Shown here piece after piece: positions 55,344 through 64,000 of a stretch of DNA of 64,000 nucleotides. Below the pieces are notes generated by a model. It made no database searches. It was given only the letters and a program-made list of their open reading frames with translations, and was not told where the DNA came from. A program made the translations under genes and the position numbers. The stretch is from Lepidurus packardi (taxonomy: Eukaryota > Arthropoda > Branchiopoda > Notostraca > Triopsidae): positions 7,274,565 to 7,338,564 of the forward strand of contig JAKZAN010000001.1 of the NCBI GenBank assembly GCA_023053545.1, written 5' to 3'. Numbering within the stretch: position 1 is the first letter of the stretch; each line of letters starts with the position of its first letter.

Positions 55344-58300
55344 GGTTGTTGAGGAAGAGGATGTTGCTATAAATTAAACCCACTGTAAAGAAAAAGGTAA
55401 TAAAAAATCATGGCTGGATATTATAACCCATGTCGGGACCCCGGTTCTTCATTATGCCTAGCGTGAGAAAAATCGATGTCTATATAAACCTACGACGTCG
55501 CGCTCTTTCAAGATCATTATTTACGGTATTCATGGTAATCTTCCGGGAGAAAAAAAAATTTGGGCTGTAACCAAGTTCAAGTTCATGTGATGGCCATGTT
55601 GATGATGGTCATGTGATGCAATGTTCTTTCCGAGTTTGTCACATTTTTAAGGTCCTATGGATATGACAAAAGCCCTCCTAAATCATCCATCACATTTCGT
55701 AGGACATGCTTTCGTTCATAAGAAAAGCGAATCTTTAGGAGAGTGAATTATTTTCCCTTGGAAAATATACATAAAATTTGTCCACTCCATCGTTCTTATG
55801 TGTCACTCCCGAATCAACGACCTGACATGTGTTCTTCTTCCCAAGTCTTCGTCTGAAAGAAGGTTTATGTAACCGAAAGAAACATGTCGTCCTTGGTGTT
55901 CTTTCAGGTGGATAATGGCTATCGCGGCGTATGGGTCCCATTCATTAACACGGGAATTCCTATACACAAGAGCCATTACGACTTTCTACCGAGCGGAAAA
56001 TTCTAGCGACATCTGTATTGATTAACCATTTTCTATAACTGTGGTGGTGTGTTTGCTCTATCGGTTTCAAGTCCATGGGTAATCATGATTTGGCACATCT
56101 CGGCAAAGTTGTTCATGTTATAAGCTCGCGGTGTACAAGCCGATTCAATTTCCGGTTCTCTTTCAAGGTATCTTATCAGTGCAACTCATTTGCATACACT
56201 TGAGCACTATGCCACTGCCAAAAGTTCACATCTAGCATAGCTAAAGCTTCAGTAAATAGCCCTTTCTTATTACCCAGCGGAGAGCGGAAATCAAAGTGAA
56301 AAGTGCCAAACTTCCTTTCCTTCCAACGAGGTACCTCATACCCATTAGTATCAAACATTTTACCCAGCTCAACAATGGCTATCTTTATGTATGAGATGCC
56401 AGTACAAGGTACTATATTAGCATAATACAAAATAATGCCATATTGCTCTTTATGAGAAAATCGAAGAGTAATCGGCAATAAAAACAACGCAAAAGAACGC
56501 AAGAATAATTTTTAATATCTTGCTACTTCGGATCAAGTCTTTCTTACGGATATTCGTCTAAAAGAAAAAGTAATAATAACCAGAAAAGTACTTTCTGATG
56601 GCTAACATGATATCTCCAAGTACTTCCTTTGCGTTCAAAAAGCTTTCTGATATTAAATTTGTCAACCAAGACAGTGCGCTGTTTTGACTTTGGCGAATTA
56701 TGATGCTCTTTAGATTAGCTCTGTAATTCGGCGTGGCGTTGGTGTAACCCAAGATCATATACATAAGCTAAAACGTACCGAAATAGTCAAGCGAGTCACA
56801 GTTCTATCAAATTACTCTGCAAAAATAAATTCTTAAGCTAACCGTTTCCGAATTCGCCACGAAAAGATCACTTATACTTAGAAAAGCGAACAAGAAAAGG
56901 ACTAATGTAAAGCAAAAGTATCGACCTAACAGCATTCACAAAAGAAAAAAAAACAGAAGAACTTGTAATCCTTATATGAGAAAGTTTTGTTTTTATCTGC
57001 CTTGGGGCTGTGAAAAGGTATTTCCTATTCCTACTCAATAAACGTCTTATTTCTTCAATGCCAGTAGATTTCTATTATCAATTGAAATGTGCTTATTTCT
57101 TAAAATAGACGAATTTACCAGTTTTTCCTTCATGGAATAGGTAACCAGCGTGCAAAGCGCAGAAAGCATGGCACTTGTGTATACGACAAAGGGAAGTAAG
57201 TACATTTTCACTTATGTACGAGCTTCAGACCCTCCTAACCTATTCTACCCCTCCCCTTTTTCGAACACCTCGTGAGTAGGAAGTCGTCCATCCTTGCACC
57301 AGAATCTATCCACCCCATGAACTTAATACGATATAAGCTTCCCGGGTGTGAACTCCCTCTGGGAATCTCCTATTCTTCATGATACAGTAATCTTTCACTC
57401 TCACGCCAGCTTGAGACATGCCCGTCACGCGCTTTTTGTTCGTTCAGTTACGTTTTGATAATCATCTTGGTGGAGCGTCATGCAACTCATATGGTAAAAA
57501 AACCTCCATTTCTGCTCAATAATCTCCCTAAAATTATCCCTGCCAAAAACAGATATCCCACGTTGCCCTTGGCGGTCGCCCATACAATTTCTGCTGTTCT
57601 CCGCTGTTCCGTCTATAGCAGTAGCTGGGCAGTGGTGCCGGTTCCTGAGGGGAGGAGAGAATATGTCATAAATTGAAATTGGGATGAGTTGGAATGTGTT
57701 TGGGAACGAACAGAAGCTGTCTCTCAGGGTGGCCTTTTCAATAGCTCTATGCTAACAGGCAGCTCCCGCCTCCCTCCAAAAAAAGAGCACACATCTCAGC
57801 CAAAGCAGCACCAGACTCTACGACCACAGGTGCCTTTAAATAGAATAAAGGTCCTAAGCTCTTCCATCCAAGTTGTTTAATATTTACAAGTAAAATAGAG
57901 AAAAAGGGGAAAAAACGAGATTTCCCAGAAAATAAGAGCCTTACGTAAGGCTTGCCCTTTGATTTGACAACCAAGGGAGGAAATTAACACGGAAAGACAA
58001 CAAAAGAGAATGTCCTTAATTAAAAATTAGGCCTACCTACAAAGTTAAGATAGAGATAGCCTATAAAAAAAAGTGCTGCAGCATAATGGTCCTGGTTGAG
58101 TAATGACGTTTTTATAATTAAGAGTCTCTGCTGAACAGTGAGGCGTTTGGGTGGAAAATGAGGAATTCGAACAGTTTAATGAATATGAAATCTCCAGCTA
58201 ACCAACGTTGGATTCAGATTAATGTCTTGTCATAAAACGTAGCTTCCCACTGTTCTCAAACTGCCAGATTTGCTGTGTATACTTTTTTTTACGGGAGAGG

Positions 58301-60375
58301 ATATCAGAAAAATAGGTATAATGGTCACGCAATGATTACAGTTGTCCAGGTGACAAGCCTAAGACCCCGTAATAAGAGTGTTCATTTGACATGGGCTTAC
58401 TCGGTGGATAGGGTCTGTAATGAAGAACTTACATAGAACCGTCTGCGACACGTCCTTTTGGGAGGAAATCCCTTCAAACTAACTCTGAAGACAGCAAGCT
58501 TCTCGATCGAAAGGAGAACAAAGTATTCGGGACTCAAAGTGAACAAGGTGAACAAGGGAAAAGGAAAGTGAACAAGGGAAAAAAATAAAGAAAGAGGTAA
58601 CAATGGAACCTATGGGAAGCTATTATAACTACCTCGTTCTCGATCTAAAACTTGTAGGTCATCACAATATCATTACGGCAAGGGAACCTGATCACCCGAT
58701 CTCCTTCGTCAAACTTTTCCTTGTAAGCACCCCATATGCCCCATATAGCCTCAAGCGGCAACAATGCAAGTTAACATAAGCAGAGCTGGGTTGGTGTGTT
58801 CTTGGAAAACTTACCGAATCTAGCGAAGAAATTACGTAACAAGATTCAGACATCTGATGGTCGCTCGACACCTAAACTCACCGTTTACGATAGAAATTCG
58901 AGAAGCATTTCTCATTATATCAACAAACCGACGGGGTTAGAGTAAGCTCGGTTCATTTTTGCAACACGGTTCGCTAGGTTTGTTTTCATTTTAATCGTAG
59001 TTTGTCCACAACCTGCAACACAGCTGTCAGATCATCAATCCGAAAGAAGTCCAGAAACAAACTAGCTCAGTTTCTCATGCTCCGTAAACACGGGTGTTCT
59101 AGAGAAACACAAACAAAAATCCCGAGATTCCATTTTACTTTCTTGTTCTAATTTCAAGATGGTTTTTAATCGGACACGTTTTTCGCTAACACTCACTTCC
59201 ACGACACTCATGGAGTTACGACTATAAAACGGCGGTACTTTTATCCCAGTAATTCCGTACACACGCAGAACTACACGCGAGGAGAGATAACCACAGACTG
59301 AAGTGGAGGCGTGGAGCCCTAAAGCGCTTCAGCTTGCCTTTTACACCCAGGCGTTACGATAGAGACTCGCTTTGCTCGCAGCGCAGGACACGCTCCCAAC
59401 AGCAGGAATAAGTTAAAAACGTTCCATTTAGCTGATAAGCACTATCCGTAGTATGCTTCAGGAACTTGTCCAATTACCTATGCAAGTGCCCTATGCGCTG
59501 CGTTAGATTGTTTCATTAGGCTAATCACGGAAAGATCTCGTCATCTTTCAACTTTCCAAGATGCCCCGTTTTCCTTTTCCCGAACGGAAACGATTGTTCC
59601 TGGGCCTTGTCAGCTTTGTGGTATGATCTTCATCCTAGTCTCAGAATCGCTAACACGAAACAGTACCCCTAAGGGATGAAGACGAATCCCAAAAAGGAAG
59701 TGTTTTTTTTCTTCTCGATACAACCTAATTTCCGATTTGCTTAGCTCGCTATCGGTGGAAAACCTTTACTTAAACCTTACCTTCCTCGCAGCTTCCAAAG
59801 ACGAGAAAGAATATATCTCTTTATATAAGCCAAAAAGAAAAAAAGAATTGTGTATTGAGTTGTTTCTTTGCCGACCGATTTTTCTTCTCGGAATGTAGTC
59901 GTGACGCTAGGTTACAAGTGTAAGAGTAAAGGTCTCAATTGCCTTTATTTTTATCCGCTTGGTTTACAGTAGGTCCTTGCGTAAATGGTTAATACCCAAA
60001 TAATGTACCTGGTGGAACACATTTTTAGGTAAGCTTTTACCAATGCCACGAGCCCCATTAGCACGGAATACATCGGCGTAAGGGAGAGATGAAACAAACA
60101 GGACAGAACGAATGTCATTGGGGTATAAATGGAGGTAAACAGACGTAACGGCAATATATTTATATCAAGCTATTGCCTGACATATGGCCTGTCTATAGTT
60201 AAGCACATATCGCCAGACACTCTATACTATAGAGCGCGTCGTCTTAAAACCTAATCCCGACTTATAAAAAGTTCTCTCGTTTGTCAGCAGGAACATGTCT
60301 GGGGCTTCTCGTCATAAGGTGTCTTTCTATGCATCCTAATACACGGGATCAGTTCCTTGTTTGTTTGTGTGAGCT
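55344..60375. other. Intergenic region, no recognised gene
   Basis: The first ~40 bp are the likely 5' UTR of the RhoGEF (an acceptor-like TTTATAG precedes its ATG). Two adjacent minus-strand frames, 56558-56764 and 56176-56502, are rich in hydrophobic and aromatic residues and could be decayed exons of a membrane protein. I cannot assign a family. The rest shows nothing recognisable. Confidence 0.35.
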
Positions 60376-61965
60376 ATGGATCCACTGTTACCCCTCCAAG
60401 AACATCACCGGAGTCCGGACCGAACATCACACAACTTTGGAAATGTAACCTCGTCTAGGATAGGTATATTACATATCCTATTTTGCTATTAAGCCACAAT
60501 TTTTTTACTTATCTTATTTACGTGCTGGTAAATATTCACTAAAAGCCAAATCGATTCCTTTTAAAAGCCATAACTGGATCTTGTGCTCGCTCTCTGGTTT
60601 TCAGATTACTTTCGGCCTCAGGAATTTCTTTTCAAAGTTATCATCATAGGAGATGCAGCGGTGGGGAAAACCTCGTTTGTCCAGCGTTATATCCAAACTA
60701 AATTTTGCAAAGATTATAAACCCACAGTTGGCGTGGATTTTGCTCTCAAAATCCTTTCATGGACACCCACGCAGACCATTAAATTGCAGCTTTGGGATAT
60801 TGCAGGTACTGGATATAGAAAATATATATTAAGATGAAAGGTGCCAACAAGTTTCGACATAATCGAACCATGTTGATCTATGTCGTTTCATGTACATTAA
60901 AGGTCAAGAAAGATTCACGTGGATGACGCGCGTGTACTATAAAGAATCGCATGGATGCGTGGTACTGTTTGACCTTACTAGTCGACAGTCATTTACGAAT
61001 GCTATTCGCTGGAAAAAAGACGTTGATGCCAAATGTGATTTCGGGGATGGAAGTCCATTACCTTGCATCCTTCTCGCTAACAAGGTACTTTACATAAATC
61101 CAATTACGTCCGCATTACTTTCGGAGGCAAACACGAACCAATTTTTCTTCTTTTTTCTTGCCTATTTCACCGTATCCTTCGTCCTTCTACAGTGCGACCT
61201 CAAAGAAAGACAGGTTGAACAACTTGAGATAGAAGCCATGTGTCGCGACCATGGATTCATTGGCTGGACGGAAATCTCCGCCAAAGAAGACCTCATGATT
61301 TCCGATTCAATGAGGTAAAAAAATGCTGGCTTCTTTAACTAATTAAAAATCCTCGACCTCAAGATTGAACAAGACAGGAATGAAAGAGACCCAAAAGGCA
61401 TTTGGGATCTACTTGAGTCTTTTCTTTTGTCCCACTCCTTTATAGCAAAAAGCAGTTCTAGAAAAAGAACGAAGAGGCTTTTAACGAAAAAAAGTGTTGA
61501 CAGCACTTGACTCGAGTTGGCAGTCACCAAGGGCCGCTCTTCTACTGCACAACTTCCTGTCTGGTGTACAGGATCTGCGCAGGGGAGCGCAGAGAAGATA
61601 AAAATATGAAAATAAATCAAACAGAAGAAAGTGGGGCAGAAACTAGCCAGTAGCTAGACGACATAAAAATAAAAAGCATAAAAATCCTCCCCCACCAAAA
61701 GAAGGAATTCTGGAGAGCACATGACCATTCTCGGCCATTAACATCACCAATAGAGATACATTACAGTCAATAATTTAAGACATTTTTTATTAGAAAAAGG
61801 CCAGCCTTCTCCTATTTCTCCTTTTTTGCCAGGTTCCTGGTTGACACTATGCTGCTTCGATCGTTCTCCACGAGACATCTACCTACAGAGTCCAGTTTAA
61901 GCCAATCGTTTCGCCTTACCGCTACAGAGTCGTCGAGTCGAAAATCGAGCTCATGCCAGTGTTAA
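60376..61965 (+). CDS. Rab GTPase of the Rab32/38/29 subfamily
   Basis: Exons: 60376-60463, 60605-60805, 60903-61084, 61193-61314, 61833-61965 (241 residues). The P-loop is GDAAVGKT at 45-52, switch I contains TVGVDFALKIL, switch II WDIAGQE at 93-99, the base-specificity motif NKCD at 156-159 and the second base motif EISAK near 190. The C-terminus SSSCQC is a CXC prenylation signal. The hallmarks TVGVDFALK and MTRVYYKE place it in the Rab32/38/29 group. GDAAVGKTS-VQRY, PC-LLANKCDL and GF-GWTE are closest to Rab29 as I remember it. Group members act in lysosome-related organelle and trans-Golgi traffic. The start codon in exon 1 was chosen because the downstream GT donor at 60464 keeps phase. 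Confidence 0.9.
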
Positions 61966-62304
61966 AGGAGAACGTTCCATATTCCAAAACCTGATTTAGT
62001 TTCTCTCCGATTTAGTTTTTCCTCCTCAAAATGAAAGCACACACAATAGTACATCCATGATCCAATTTTTCGTTTCTTTCCAACGCTCCTAACCTTGTTC
62101 AGTGTTAATATTTTGTATCAAGCCTTTTACGATCCTGGAGCAATGTTTTGCTCTGGCATTACATTCCTTTCATCTTGAACCATCGCAAGTTCACTCTCCA
62201 ATCGTGTAGCATTGTTCAAGATGACCACAATACAAAATAGAAAGCCGTAAACTACATTCAGCCATGCCCCAGTACAACAAAAGAGGGGGAAAAAAGAAAA
62301 AATT
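61966..62304. other. Shared 3' flank of Rab and NOL9 genes
   Basis: Convergent genes end here. I see no further coding sequence. Confidence 0.45.
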
Positions 62305-63888
62305 TTAAGCCGATAATCCTCCTTGTTGCCGGGGCAAGTTCTTTTTACGTCCAGGCTGATAGAGTGCAGGGCCCGTTGCTGGCAGACCAACCTCCATGTA
62401 AGGGATTCGCACACCTTTGGGCGCTTTAGCGTACATAACTTGGGGCAGGAACACATTTCCCATTGCGAGTGCATTAACTTGTTCCAAACGTTCGATCGGC
62501 TCGGGAGTTAGAACAAACACCATTTGCTTCTCCATATCAACAGCTCGTACCAAGCCTGGTCGATAAAAAAAGGGTAACAGACGGTCTGTTAGTATTACAA
62601 CAGAGCTCATACACACACAGAAAACATAAAAAAAAATCTAGCATACAGAATGGAGAAGAAAAAACCCCTTGAATTTGTTTACCGTAGCCCAAACAAGGCG
62701 AGTTGAATGGCCACTGAGACAACACATGTGGCGTCGTGTCTTCCGTTTCCGACGCGAAACATGGGACCTGTGCCAAGGACGCCTGATCCACGTGGCACAA
62801 AGCTACTTGGTTGCCTAGCATCGCTGCTAAAACCAAACCTGGAGTAATTACTTCGTGGCAAACGCTTAGGTAGAGCGAACGCCACGGTACACTGTTGAGA
62901 AAAGAAAAAAAAAGCATTTTTTCTTTTAAAAAACGTTCTTTTGTTCTTCCCTTTATTTTAATGACCCTCAGTTGAGGCAGAAAAGGCGAAGCACACATTG
63001 CGCTTTAGTCTGAAAAAAATCATAATCACGTACAGAGCACGAAACCCTACCTGTATGGCGTAACGGAGCACAGCGTCCAATTATCGGGAAGGGGGCAAAG
63101 AGCCAGGCGACTCCAGTATGCCAAAATCACAATGCTGCGTAACTCAGCCGGTCTCATTCCCCTTAACGATCGAAACGAACAATTAGGAACTCAATATGGG
63201 CCCTCATGATACGGCAAAGTACATTAAGTGCGTGGCACTGGCAACGAGAAAGAGTAACCAACTGCCCATCTCTTACCATTCATTGGTGCCATTATGAGCA
63301 CGTGATTCGGCAACCGAGCGCAAACTTGAATAATTGTATGTCAAGGGAATGGCATGGACGTGATGTCGTGTTGACCAACCATCAGGGCAACACCACACGT
63401 TATTCGCTCTGAGCTCAATCGGGAAATTGCGGCTGGCTGAACGACTTCGTAATTCAATTACTAATGTAGGTTGCACCAAACGCAACACGTCCAGCGTCAA
63501 ATCGAAGCCCAACCCTACAATCCACATTTAATCGATAAAGTAATCAAAACAACACAGAAAAGACTGGCATCCAGTATTCATTAAAACAAACATTCCTCGG
63601 TCACCCAATTACGAAATTTGAAGTGTAAAAGTTCCGGTAAACGTTGAGTAACTTTCAATGTACACTGTTCATTCCCAAGAGGATCAGAAAACCGGTAATC
63701 GATACAGTCTCCCAAGACAATTTACAGAAAAATACAGTTTTGCATTAGTACCTGAGCTAAATCCCATGGTATTCACCAAACAGGGCATTTTGAACCCCCT
63801 GGTCCGACACTCTTCTATCAACTGCTTTACGGCATTGGAATACCGATCAGGACAATTGGCAATATTGATATCTCCAATAAAATAGCTC
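62305..63888 (-). CDS. NOL9: NOL9/GRC3 polynucleotide 5'-hydroxyl kinase, C-terminal part
   Basis: Exons from the window edge: 63888-63752, 63514-63277, 63161-63051, 62891-62683, 62555-62305, all in phase; the 5' end lies beyond the window. The segments visible are YFIGDINIANCPDRYSNAVK, MPCLVNTMGFSSGLGFDLTL and LVQPTLVIELRSRS, then GMRPAELRSIVILAYW, VPWRSLYLSVCHEV, LGYGLVRAVDMEKQMVFVLT and PEPIERLEQVNALAMGNVFL. The last resembles the CRGIDMEKRLYHILTP region of human NOL9. The Walker A kinase motif should lie in the missing N-terminal half. The enzyme phosphorylates RNA 5' ends during ITS2 removal from pre-rRNA in the nucleolus. The C-terminal tail (PGRKKNLPRQQGG) is basic. Confidence 0.88.
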
Positions 63889-64000
63889 CTAAAATTGATA
63901 AAAACGAAAAGAGAAACGTAATGACCATGTTAGTGATTTAGATGGGGGATTAGACACAAGGATGACTCGACAAAAGGGCCCCAAGTCCCGACATAAGGAC
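63889..64000 (-). other. Intron or upstream exon of NOL9 at window edge
   Basis: A TTTTAG acceptor precedes the 63888 exon, so at least part is intron. Whether the outermost bases are exon cannot be decided from this window. Confidence 0.4.

Overview
This is a eukaryotic nuclear window, most likely from an arthropod. Every cellular gene is split by short introns (often 50-100 bp). There are scattered GGTTAGGTTA-type runs of the kind common in arthropod genomes, an errantivirus/baculovirus F-like envelope gene, a Ty3/gypsy retrotransposon and several cut-and-paste DNA transposon families. Species cannot be fixed from the sequence. Exon models were built by hand from splice sites and codon phase. 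All complete models close to a whole number of codons, which is good internal support, but none has been checked against transcripts.

Layout. 1-4.6 kb: a stand-alone F-like envelope gene on the minus strand, next to an array of palindromic repeats built on GTTCGAAC. 4.6-12.06 kb: a complete Ty3/gypsy element (gag, pol, two 145-bp LTRs, GTAC target duplication) inserted in one of those palindromic repeats. It has itself been hit by two foldback elements, one between the 5' LTR and the primer binding site and one inside the 3' LTR. 12.2-15.1 kb: DBT (branched-chain ketoacid dehydrogenase E2, plus) and Gemin6 (minus), convergent. 15.1-18.4 kb: transposon debris, including a hAT-type end and a 1.7-kb P-superfamily relic that keeps a THAP-domain exon. 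18.9-21.3 kb: a small CUSTOS-like gene and a VHR/DUSP3-like phosphatase (both plus). 22.7-25.5 kb: an NR2C/Hr78 nuclear receptor (minus). 25.6-38.9 kb: gene-poor, with MITE-like foldbacks (one flanked by TTAA, one with pogo-like ends) and a perfect 38-bp palindrome.

39.0-40.6 kb: PPP4R2 (minus). 42.4-55.3 kb: a 19-exon DH-PH RhoGEF of the PLEKHG type (minus); its 5-kb intron holds a 143-bp tandem array with a dimeric higher-order pattern. 55.3-60.4 kb: no recognised gene. 60.4-62.0 kb: a Rab32/38/29-family GTPase (plus). 62.3 kb to the end: the 3' part of NOL9/GRC3 (minus), running off the window.

The cellular genes are unrelated housekeeping or signalling genes and do not form a pathway. 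The most unusual material is the 1-12 kb region: an intact F-like fusion-subunit ORF with no gag-pol of its own, palindromic repeat arrays, and a coding-intact retrotransposon whose cis-acting sites were broken by two different foldback families just upstream of the DBT start codon.
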